Source: Mageeibacillus sp. UBA1255 (lineage in GTDB: Bacteria; Bacillota; Clostridia; UBA1212; UBA1255). From it: a DNA stretch of 5,254 nucleotides. The position numbers were made by a program, and so were the translations under genes. Positions 1-5,254 of this stretch are shown here, in pieces (within the stretch, counting starts at the first letter, position 1; each line of letters opens with the position of its first letter). Under the pieces are notes generated by a model. The model had not been told where the DNA came from. It did no database searches and saw nothing but the letters and a program-made list of their open reading frames with translations. Location of the stretch: positions 24,834 through 30,087 of the forward strand of contig DBVV01000155.1 in the NCBI GenBank assembly GCA_002308795.1, read 5' to 3'.

Positions 1-1032
1 CTGCAGGGCCCGATCAGCCGCTTCGACGAATTGTCCAAAACGCTGTACGGACCGCACGACTTTGACTGGGACAAATTCGCCCGCGGCGCGTGGCGCGTTG
101 CATGGGGCTTTTTCAAGAAAATGATCATCGCGGACAGGATGATCACCGCGGTAATAGAACTGTCCGGAAGCCCGGATCAATATAAAGGCGTGTACGTCGT
201 TGCCCTCGTACTGTTCTACGCGATAGAACTTTACGCGGACTTCACGGGCGGCATCGATATTACGATCGGTATCGCGGAAATGCTCGGAATACAGGTGGCC
301 GAGAACTTTGACCGCCCGTTCTTCTCGCTGAACATCACGGAATACTGGCGCCGCTGGCACATCACGATGGGCACCTGGTTCAAGGATTATATATTCTATC
401 CGCTGTCCGTAAGCCCGAAGATGCTGAAGATCTCCAAATGGTCGCGCGAAAAGCTCGGAAACGCGATTGGAAAACGCGTTCCTGTATATCTTTCTACGAT
501 AATCGTATGGTTCGCGACAGGTCTGTGGCACGGCGCTGCGTGGAACTTTATAGTATGGGGACTGCTAAACTGCCTCGTGATAATCATTTCGCAGGAGCTT
601 TCGCCGCTCTACGGCAAATTCCACAAACGCTTCGGATTCAGCAATACTAAAGGGTACAACGTATTTCAGATGTTCCGCACGTTCTGGCTTATGGGCTTCA
701 TACGCGTACTCGACGTTTACCGCGACGTGCCGGGGACCTTTAAGCAGGTCGGGACGATATTTACCACCGCGAACTGGGGCGATCTTTTCAACGGCAGTTT
801 CCTGGAACTCGGGCTCGGCCGGCAGGATTTCATAGTGGTACTGATCGGCTGCGGGATCATGCTGACCGTAAGTATCCTGCAGAATAAAGGGCAGGTCAGG
901 GACAATATCATTCTGAAGCGTCCGGTCGCAATCAGGCTCGCAATGTTCGCACTGATCGTACTGCTGATAGCGGTGTTTGGCGCGTACGGCATCGGGTACG
1001 ACGCCGGCGCGTTCATTTACGGTCAATTCTAA
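1..1032 (+). CDS. MBOAT-family membrane-bound O-acyltransferase (AlgI/DltB type), 5'-truncated by the window edge
   Basis: Multi-pass membrane O-acyltransferase, expected to transfer an acyl (often acetyl) group toward the outer face of the membrane for attachment to a surface polymer. The reading frame is open back to base 1 and opens with LQGPISRFDEL, a typical internal MBOAT motif, so the TTG at 31 is not the start; 343 residues are visible, and about 130-150 are probably missing given a usual family length near 480. In visible-residue numbering, the family core FTGGIDITIGIAEMLG lies around 81-96, the EYWRRWHI motif has its His at 120, and TGLWHGAAWNF places the presumed catalytic His at 177. 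Hydrophobic segments occur near 38-56, 64-80, 160-198, 225-242, 276-293 and 310-330. The C-terminus, ending in AGAFIYGQF, is typical and intact. The next gene starts 17 bases downstream, and its ribosome binding site directly abuts this stop. The polymer and acyl donor cannot be told from sequence. The family call is very secure; the acetyl substrate is inferred. Confidence 0.95.
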   Translation: MQGPISRFDELSKTLYGPHDFDWDKFARGAWRVAWGFFKKMIIADRMITAVIELSGSPDQYKGVYVVALVLFYAIELYADFTGGIDITIGIAEMLGIQVAENFDRPFFSLNITEYWRRWHITMGTWFKDYIFYPLSVSPKMLKISKWSREKLGNAIGKRVPVYLSTIIVWFATGLWHGAAWNFIVWGLLNCLVIIISQELSPLYGKFHKRFGFSNTKGYNVFQMFRTFWLMGFIRVLDVYRDVPGTFKQVGTIFTTANWGDLFNGSFLELGLGRQDFIVVLIGCGIMLTVSILQNKGQVRDNIILKRPVAIRLAMFALIVLLIAVFGAYGIGYDAGAFIYGQF

Positions 1033-1039
1033 AAGGAGG
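1033..1039 (+). promoter_or_regulatory. Ribosome binding site of the SGNH-like gene
   Basis: AAGGAGG immediately follows the MBOAT stop codon and lies 10 bases before the ATG at 1050. This strong Shine-Dalgarno match fixes the start of the SGNH-like gene and supports co-transcription with the MBOAT gene. Confidence 0.85.
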
Positions 1040-1049
1040 CGGGGATCAT

Positions 1050-2141
1050 ATGAAAATTTTAAAAATAATCATCCGGATCGTCGCCGTCATCGCGGTGCTC
1101 GCTCTTTCGCTGTGGCTCCTGCAAAGGCTTTTGGTGCCCAAATACATAGAAAAGAACGAAGAAGGACTGCTTGTAAAAGAATATTATGATTACGCCGGAG
1201 GAAACGACGTGCTGTTCATAGGCGACTGCGAAGTCTATTCCAACTTTTCGCCTGTAAAACTCTGGCAGGATTTCGGGATCACCTCCGCGATCCGCGGCAG
1301 CCCTCAGCAGCTCATATGGCACTCGTATTACATGCTCGAAGACACGCTCAGGTATGAGACGCCGAAAGTCGTCGTGTTCAACGTATTGTCAATGAAATAC
1401 GGCGAGCCCCAGAGCGAAGCGTATAACCGTCTTGCCCTCGACGGAATGAAGTGGACAAATACGAAGGTCCGGGCGATCAGGGCGTCTATGACGGAAGAAG
1501 AAGCCGATTCCGAAGGCTTTACCATTGCCAGCTACGTCTTTCCGCTGCTCAGGTTCCACTCCCGCTGGAACGAACTCTCAGGCGAAGATTTTAAATACAT
1601 GTTCGGCACCAGACAGCTTTCGCACAACGGCTTCGTGATGCGCGTCGATTCAAAGCCGGTAACGGATATACCGCGCGCCAGACCGCTCCCGGATTATTCG
1701 TTCTCGGACACGTGCTGGGATTACCTCAACAAGATCCGCGATCTTTGCGATGACAACGGCATCCAGCTGGTGCTGATAAAGGCTCCCACTCTGATGCCGC
1801 ACTGGTACGACGAATGGGAAGAGCAGATCGTAAAATATGCTGCTGACAACGGCCTCTGCTATGTGAATCTGCTGGATAAGGCGGATGAGATCGGTATCGA
1901 TTATTACTCGGAAAACGCAGATACTTTCGATGCCGGAATGCATCTGAACCTTAACGGCGCGGAAAAACTTTCGGAATGGTTCGGAAATTATCTGAAAGCG
2001 AACACGGCCCTCGGCGACAGGCGCACCGAACCAGACACCTGCTTGATCTGGCAGGAAAAGGAAGATTATTACGAAGAAATGAAGAATGCTCAGTACACTC
2101 AGCTTCGCGAAGAAGGAAAACTGACAGGATACTGGGGATAA
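1050..2141 (+). CDS. Membrane-anchored SGNH-hydrolase-like protein with a GDCE (Cys) block I; probable acyltransferase partner of the MBOAT
   Basis: A 363-residue protein with one N-terminal membrane helix (about residues 4-28, after MK) and a large domain predicted to sit outside the membrane. Several features suggest the SGNH/GDSL fold. A beta-strand followed by FIGDCEVYSNFSP (57-67) resembles block I, with Cys60 where the nucleophilic Ser is expected. IRGSPQQ (81-87) resembles block II, and VVVFNVLSMKYGEP (107-120) the strand with the conserved Asn. DAGMHLNLNGAEKLSEWF (294-311) resembles the C-terminal Asp/His block, with Asp294 and His298. Spacing of this Asp-His pair is one residue longer than the usual DxxH. 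The topology (one helix, outside domain) and position just after an MBOAT match AlgJ/AlgX and DltD partners, so transfer of an acyl group to a surface glycan is the likely role, by analogy. The charged tail (about 321-363) has no recognised domain. It could instead be a catalytically inactive scaffold. The start is supported by AAGGAGG 10 bases upstream. Confidence 0.8.
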   Translation: MKILKIIIRIVAVIAVLALSLWLLQRLLVPKYIEKNEEGLLVKEYYDYAGGNDVLFIGDCEVYSNFSPVKLWQDFGITSAIRGSPQQLIWHSYYMLEDTLRYETPKVVVFNVLSMKYGEPQSEAYNRLALDGMKWTNTKVRAIRASMTEEEADSEGFTIASYVFPLLRFHSRWNELSGEDFKYMFGTRQLSHNGFVMRVDSKPVTDIPRARPLPDYSFSDTCWDYLNKIRDLCDDNGIQLVLIKAPTLMPHWYDEWEEQIVKYAADNGLCYVNLLDKADEIGIDYYSENADTFDAGMHLNLNGAEKLSEWFGNYLKANTALGDRRTEPDTCLIWQEKEDYYEEMKNAQYTQLREEGKLTGYWG

Positions 2142-2147
2142 CGTTTG

Positions 2148-2153
2148 AGGAGG
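2148..2153 (+). promoter_or_regulatory. Ribosome binding site that decides the lipoprotein start
   Basis: AGGAGG lies 6 bases before ATG 2160. An upstream in-frame TTG at 2145 would place this site inside the coding sequence and add residues MRRII before the lysine-rich start of the signal peptide, so ATG 2160 is the better start. Confidence 0.85.
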
Positions 2154-2159
2154 ATCATC

Positions 2160-2741
2160 ATGAAAAAGAACGTTTTAAAAAAAGGCCGCTTAATTTCTGC
2201 GCTTATTATGGCGCTGGTCATTTCATTATCTGTCGTGCTGCTCTCGGGCTGCGAGGGAAATAAAGACGGACCGTCGGATGCGACAGGAAAGCCGGTTTCA
2301 GACGCCACTGCATTGCCCGGCGGCGCTACGACTGCTCCTTCGCAGGATGACGGATACGTATTCAAAAAAGGCGACGTCACCGTGAAAATGAAAGCAAAAG
2401 CAGCTGACATAATCACCGCCCTGGGCAAACCGACCAGCTATTACGAGTCTCCGAGCTGCGCATTTGAAGGAATGGATAAAACGTACTCCTATCCCGGATT
2501 TGACGTCACCACCTATACCGAAGGCGGCGTTGATTACATCTCCGGCGTGGTGTTCTGGGATGACAGCGTAGAAACGCCCGAAGGATTGTTCATCGGCGCA
2601 TCCGCTGCTGATGTTCAGCGCATTTACGGAACTGAAGCCGCAGGGAAGACAAAAGTGGAATTAGAAAAAGGGTCGTCGCAGCTTCTGATCCTCTTAAAGG
2701 ACGATACCGTAACTTCGATACAGTATCTTGCAATGTACTGA
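2160..2741 (+). CDS. Small lipoprotein of unknown function, with two similar half-domains
   Basis: A 193-residue secreted lipoprotein. The signal peptide has a basic start (MKKNVLKKGR), a hydrophobic core (about 11-28) and the lipobox LSGC, with the lipidated Cys at 31. A low-complexity Gly/Ala/Thr/Pro/Asp linker (about 32-63) follows, then a globular domain (about 64-193). That domain seems to contain two related halves. The first has AADIITALGKP (81-91) and ends in strands with YISGVVFWDD (126-135). The second has SAADVQRIYGTE (148-159) and ends with LLILLKDDTVTSIQYL (175-190). Each half is a helix with AAD and a following Gly, then beta-strands with a DD turn. The layout recalls BamE/SmpA-like small alpha/beta domains, but I make no family assignment. 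SCAFEGMDKTYSY (99-111) is a distinctive segment in the first half. The gene lies 18 bases after the SGNH-like gene, so an accessory role in the surface acylation system is a guess from context. Confidence 0.85.
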   Translation: MKKNVLKKGRLISALIMALVISLSVVLLSGCEGNKDGPSDATGKPVSDATALPGGATTAPSQDDGYVFKKGDVTVKMKAKAADIITALGKPTSYYESPSCAFEGMDKTYSYPGFDVTTYTEGGVDYISGVVFWDDSVETPEGLFIGASAADVQRIYGTEAAGKTKVELEKGSSQLLILLKDDTVTSIQYLAMY

Positions 2742-2757
2742 TTTAGCAGAAATAGTT

Positions 2758-4884
2758 ATGAAAGATCAAAATAATGATGTTGTAAGCGGAATATGGCCCG
2801 AAGGCGAGCCTTATTTCGCTTTCTTTTATAAAGAATTCACGCTGCCCGACGGCGCTTCAAAAGTGTTTATCGACGTGACTGCATTGTCCCCGGAACCGGC
2901 GCGTCAGTTCGTGTATAACCTTGCCGTGAACGGCGCTGAACTGGGCGTGGGTCCGTCCAGGCTCGATGTGCAAAACGGAAAGCTGATCCTGTATTATAAC
3001 ACCTACGATATCACCGGGCTCGTAAGGCGCGGTGAAAAGGCGAATCGTGTAGAAGCGCTGTGCCATACGGCGGAGGGTAAGCTGTTTTATGCTTTGCTGC
3101 GTTTTTATGACGGGTTTGGAAACGAAATTGAGCGGATCCCGACGGACCGCAGCTGGCAATGCTTCAATATGGATCCGGTGTTCCGCCCGGACAATTCGAC
3201 CGGCACGCACTATTATAAAGCGTATGCTGCGAATATTGACCTCACCGCCGAACGGATCGCCGCGAAGACGGTGGTGAAACAGATCGTGGGGGATCCGTTG
3301 GCCCCGGGAAAGACCGGGCCGGTAAAGCGTTTCCTGCACGAAGTCGCGCCCGGGAATATCAGAGCGATAGACGGCGGGTACTTTATTGACCTCGGCCGCG
3401 AGATCGTGGGAGGCATCGAAGCCGGGTTTAAGACCGGAAGCATTGCAGATATCTCCGCAGGATTCGGGGAGGAGCTGAACCCCGACGGCAGTGTGCGGTC
3501 CGCGATGCGCACGGGCAACGTTTACCGTGAAAGCTGGCGTGTTCCTGCCGGCAGGAGCGTGATCCGGACGCCTGACATGTTTACGTACCGTTACGTGGAA
3601 CTTAAAAGCGACGTTCCGTTTGAATTGGAATTTGTGCGGGGACTCCAGCTTGGTCTGGGACTGGACGACAGCGAATCTTCCTTCGATTCCGATAATCCGC
3701 TGCTTAACGAACTTTATGATTTCACGAAATATACGGTGAAGGCGACGACCCAGGATCTGTACGTGGATTCCCAGTCCCGTGAGCGCGGGGCTTATGAGGG
3801 CGACCTGCTTATAAATATGCTCGCTTCGTACACGTTCTACAGCGAGACCGCAGTCCCGCGGTTCACGTTCGAATATCTGTGCACGCACCGCACCTGGCCC
3901 GCCGAATATATATTGCTTATGCCTTACATCTGCCTTCTCGATCTGATGCAGACCGGCGACTTCTCCGCGGCAAGGCGTCAATATTCTTTCTTGAAGGAGT
4001 GCAATTTCTGGGCTTTAAAAGGGCCTCAGGGGCTGGTCCGGAGCGGCAATACTGCCGCCCAGGGCGTCAATGCGGTTTTGTACGACTGGCCTCCGTCTCA
4101 GCGCGACGGTTACGACACCGGCGTGCTCTATCCTACGGTGCTAAACGCACTCCAGGTCAGGAGCTTTGTGTCAATGGCGGAGATCTCCGGGTACCTTGGC
4201 ATGGAGGAGGAAAAAGCGCGCTGGCTGGCCGCTGCCGTTGAACTGGCCTCGGCGGTCAACGACACTTTATATGACAGTGAAAAGGGCGCGTTCTGCGACG
4301 GTTTATATGAAGACGGCACTAGATCCGCCCATTTTTCCCAGCACGCCTCCGCCTATGCCCTCTGGGGCCTCGGAAATGCCTTTTTAAGGCGAGATCAGCT
4401 CGAAGGGGTATGTGAATATATCCGGAGTGCAAACGGCCTTAAAACAAGCGTTTACGGGGCTTTTTTCGTGCTTGACGGTCTTTACCGTTCCGGAGTGCCC
4501 GGAGCCGCCGCCCTCGCCACCTCCTGGATGCTTTCGGAGCGCCCGGGGGACGTGTACACATGGGCCTACATGATGCACGAACTTGGGGCAACGATCACTG
4601 CAGAGGCCTGGAGCCCTGAACTTAAGCCCAACAGTACCTTCTCCCACCCGTGGGGCGCCGCACCCGCCGCATTGATCGCCCGGGGCATCTTCGGCATCGA
4701 GCCCCTTGAGCCTGGCTACAGCCGCTTCCGGGTCAATTTCCGCCGCGCCGGTATCGGTCGCGCCTCCATCGTGCTGCCAACGCCCCGGGGCCCCATTTCC
4801 GCCTCCTTCTGCGGTGACAATTACTCCGTGACCGGGCCGGAAGGGTGCGAAGGGGAAGTGCTAGTTGTAAATGGCAAGTTGTAA
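2758..4884 (+). CDS. Family 78 glycoside hydrolase (alpha-L-rhamnosidase-like), probably cytoplasmic
   Basis: Predicted to release terminal alpha-L-rhamnose from glycans or glycosides. From ATG 2758 the protein has 708 residues. The layout is an N-terminal beta-sandwich (about 10-165, opening IWPEGEPYFAFFYKEFTLPDG-like), a second beta-sandwich (about 200-305, with FIDLGREIVGGI, GEELNPDGS and FTYRYVEL), an (alpha/alpha)6 barrel (about 315-655) and a short C-terminal beta domain. DSQSRERGAYEGD has Asp337, Glu342 and Asp349 at the same spacing as the acidic residues of characterised GH78 enzymes (DxxxRE...GD); TITAEAW has Glu616, aligning with the family's general base, and His630 follows in FSHPWG. 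No signal peptide or membrane segment is seen. It is shorter than many GH78 enzymes and shows no extra binding module. The gap to the lipoprotein is 16 AT-rich bases with no clear Shine-Dalgarno; an in-frame TTG at 2728 would overlap the lipoprotein and has no better site. The last eight codons and stop lie in a heptamer repeat array. Fold is secure; rhamnose specificity is inferred. Confidence 0.9.
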   Translation: MKDQNNDVVSGIWPEGEPYFAFFYKEFTLPDGASKVFIDVTALSPEPARQFVYNLAVNGAELGVGPSRLDVQNGKLILYYNTYDITGLVRRGEKANRVEALCHTAEGKLFYALLRFYDGFGNEIERIPTDRSWQCFNMDPVFRPDNSTGTHYYKAYAANIDLTAERIAAKTVVKQIVGDPLAPGKTGPVKRFLHEVAPGNIRAIDGGYFIDLGREIVGGIEAGFKTGSIADISAGFGEELNPDGSVRSAMRTGNVYRESWRVPAGRSVIRTPDMFTYRYVELKSDVPFELEFVRGLQLGLGLDDSESSFDSDNPLLNELYDFTKYTVKATTQDLYVDSQSRERGAYEGDLLINMLASYTFYSETAVPRFTFEYLCTHRTWPAEYILLMPYICLLDLMQTGDFSAARRQYSFLKECNFWALKGPQGLVRSGNTAAQGVNAVLYDWPPSQRDGYDTGVLYPTVLNALQVRSFVSMAEISGYLGMEEEKARWLAAAVELASAVNDTLYDSEKGAFCDGLYEDGTRSAHFSQHASAYALWGLGNAFLRRDQLEGVCEYIRSANGLKTSVYGAFFVLDGLYRSGVPGAAALATSWMLSERPGDVYTWAYMMHELGATITAEAWSPELKPNSTFSHPWGAAPAALIARGIFGIEPLEPGYSRFRVNFRRAGIGRASIVLPTPRGPISASFCGDNYSVTGPEGCEGEVLVVNGKL

Positions 4885-4889
4885 GTGGC
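4856..4889 (+). repeat. Left heptamer tandem array (AAGTGGC/AAGTTGT), overlapping the 3' end of the glycosidase gene
   Basis: Successive units are AAGTGCT, AGTTGT (one base short), AAATGGC, AAGTTGT and AAGTGGC. The last three units match the right array in inverted orientation. The array provides the final residues VLVVNGKL and the TAA stop of the glycosidase, so it overlaps coding sequence and is not purely intergenic. Confidence 0.8.
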
Positions 4890-4890
4890 A

Positions 4891-4959
4891 CGGCGAACTG
4901 TGAGCATGCTGCGAATTTCGGGAGAAACGAAATTCTTCGCATTGCTCACTGCTTCGCCG
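4891..4959. repeat. Long imperfect palindrome (hairpin) at the left side of the repeat element
   Basis: The left arm 4891-4920 and right arm 4928-4959 share complementary blocks: CGGCGAA with TTCGCCG, GTGAGCA with TGCTCAC, and GAATTTCG with CGAAATTC, around a 7-base loop GGAGAAA. At least 22 base pairs form, with small internal mismatches between blocks. It begins right after the left heptamer array, 6 bases past the glycosidase stop. No T-run follows on either strand, so it is not a standard intrinsic terminator, although such a hairpin could still protect the mRNA 3' end or stall transcription. Confidence 0.85.
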
Positions 4960-5187
4960 AGCGGAGAAAAGGTAAATGATTAAAACGGCAAAGAAGTCCG
5001 GCGGTATTTAAAAACTCGTGGCGCCGCCACCTCCTCCAAAAACACACTGGCAAATTTTGTCGATACGATTCAAGCACCCCTTTGCTTTATGTCATAGGGA
5101 ATTTCTTATCTGCGGTTTTCTCTAGGACTTCTGGGTGCATTGTCACTGAAGGGGCAGCGCCAGGCCGGAAAAGCGGCGCAGCTATCC
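4960..5187. other. Non-coding core of the repeat element
   Basis: No reading frame of convincing length is seen on either strand. The longest things noted are a 17-codon minus-strand frame (5140-5087, MHPEVLEKTADKKFPMT) without a Shine-Dalgarno sequence and a Gly-rich minus-strand stretch near 5014-5090 that lacks an ATG. Small structures are present: an odd-length palindrome GTGGCGCCGCCAC at 5018-5030 and a 5-bp inverted repeat GCGCC (5157-5161) with GGCGC (5175-5179). No promoter, tRNA or known riboswitch is recognised. The stretch may be the conserved body of a dispersed repeat or of a small RNA; neither can be decided here. Confidence 0.5.
5010..5030 (-). terminator. Weak candidate intrinsic terminator on the minus strand
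   Basis: Read on the minus strand, GTGGC-GGC-GCCAC can form a 5-bp GC-rich stem with a 3-base loop. After CGAG-type spacing it is followed by TTTTT (5014-5010). The stem is short and no minus-strand gene lies upstream in the window, so this would only make sense for a transcript that starts inside the element or beyond the window. Confidence 0.2.
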
Positions 5188-5254
5188 ACTTGAAACTTTC
5201 GACTTGCCATTTGCCACTTGCCACTTCCCACTTGCCACTTACAACTTGCCACTT
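5188..5254 (-). repeat. Right heptamer tandem array (ACTTGCC on the + strand), inverted relative to the left array
   Basis: In unbroken 7-base register from 5188, the + strand reads ACTTGAA, ACTTTCG, ACTTGCC, ATTTGCC, ACTTGCC, ACTTCCC, ACTTGCC, ACTTACA, ACTTGCC and then ACTT at the window edge. ACTT (once ATTT) is constant, while the last three bases vary, with GCC commonest. Units nearer the core are more degenerate and those nearer the edge cleaner. The array continues out of the window, so its total length is unknown. Confidence 0.9.

Larger units (their letters stand above)
4856..5254. mobile_element. Candidate non-autonomous (MITE-like) repeat element, right end beyond the window
   Basis: The stretch is bounded by heptamer arrays in opposite orientation, and 4869-4890 matches the reverse complement of 5233-5254 at 21 of 22 bases. 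Between them is a core of about 300 bases with a long palindrome and no substantial reading frame. Inverted ends, small size and lack of a transposase are what is seen; mobility is inferred. The right array runs into the window edge, so the true terminus and any target-site duplication cannot be examined. It could equally be a dispersed intergenic repeat with no transposition history, or paired arrays arising by slippage and inversion. Confidence 0.45.

Noticed and set aside
31..33. TTG as the start codon of the MBOAT gene
   Set aside because: The frame is open to base 1 and encodes the MBOAT motif LQGPISRFDEL upstream of the TTG, so the gene is simply cut by the window edge.
565..1026. A 153-codon open frame on the minus strand
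   Set aside because: It is antisense to conserved MBOAT motifs, with no ribosome binding site or recognisable domain.
2145..2159. An upstream TTG start for the lipoprotein
   Set aside because: It would put the AGGAGG site inside the gene, whereas ATG 2160 has ideal spacing and a normal signal-peptide start.
2857..3981. A 374-codon open frame on the minus strand
   Set aside because: It lies entirely antisense to the well-supported GH78 gene, its translation resembles no family and it is rich in Arg/His as expected of shadow frames in GC-rich coding DNA.
4891..4959. Intrinsic transcription terminator
   Set aside because: No T-run follows the hairpin on either strand, and the stem has internal mismatches.
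5087..5140. Minus-strand micro-ORF MHPEVLEKTADKKFPMT
   Set aside because: Seventeen codons with no Shine-Dalgarno sequence or recognisable feature; chance is the simplest explanation.
5188..5254. CRISPR array
   Set aside because: The unit is only 7 bases with no unique spacers between longer repeats.

Overview
The window reads as a bacterial chromosome fragment, most likely from an anaerobic gut-type Firmicute (Clostridia). Three things point there: strong AGGAGG ribosome binding sites on two of the four genes, a Gram-positive style lipoprotein, and a cell-surface acylation cassette of the kind common in that group. Base composition looks moderately GC-rich by eye. No rRNA, tRNA or other diagnostic marker is present, so the assignment is an inference from style and not a firm identification. 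All four genes lie on the + strand and are tightly packed (gaps of 16-18 bases), followed by about 370 bases without a credible gene.

Region 1 (1-2741) looks like an operon for modifying an extracytoplasmic polymer. It begins inside an MBOAT-family membrane O-acyltransferase (AlgI/DltB type) whose start lies upstream of the window. Next is a membrane-anchored SGNH-hydrolase-like protein, with Cys in the usual nucleophile position (GDCE instead of GDS-). Third is a small lipoprotein with two similar half-domains. By analogy with AlgI/AlgJ/AlgX and DltB/DltD, the MBOAT would move an acyl group across the membrane and the SGNH-like protein would hand it to a surface glycan. The lipoprotein would be an accessory of unknown function.

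Region 2 (2758-4884) encodes a 708-residue family 78 glycoside hydrolase (alpha-L-rhamnosidase-like). The family's acidic residues are recognisable, and there is no signal peptide, so it is probably cytoplasmic. It follows the lipoprotein by 16 bases but has no visible Shine-Dalgarno sequence. Its place in the same operon is plausible, but its functional link to the acylation genes is unproven.

Region 3 (4856-5254) is the most unusual part. Degenerate 7-base tandem repeats (AAGTGGC/AAGTTGT on the + strand at the left, their reverse complement at the right) form near-perfect inverted ends around a non-coding core of about 300 bases. The core starts with a long imperfect palindrome. The whole looks like a small non-autonomous, MITE-like or intergenic repeat element. 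Its left array supplies the last eight codons and the stop of the glycosidase gene. Its right end runs off the window, so its full extent and any target-site duplication cannot be seen.
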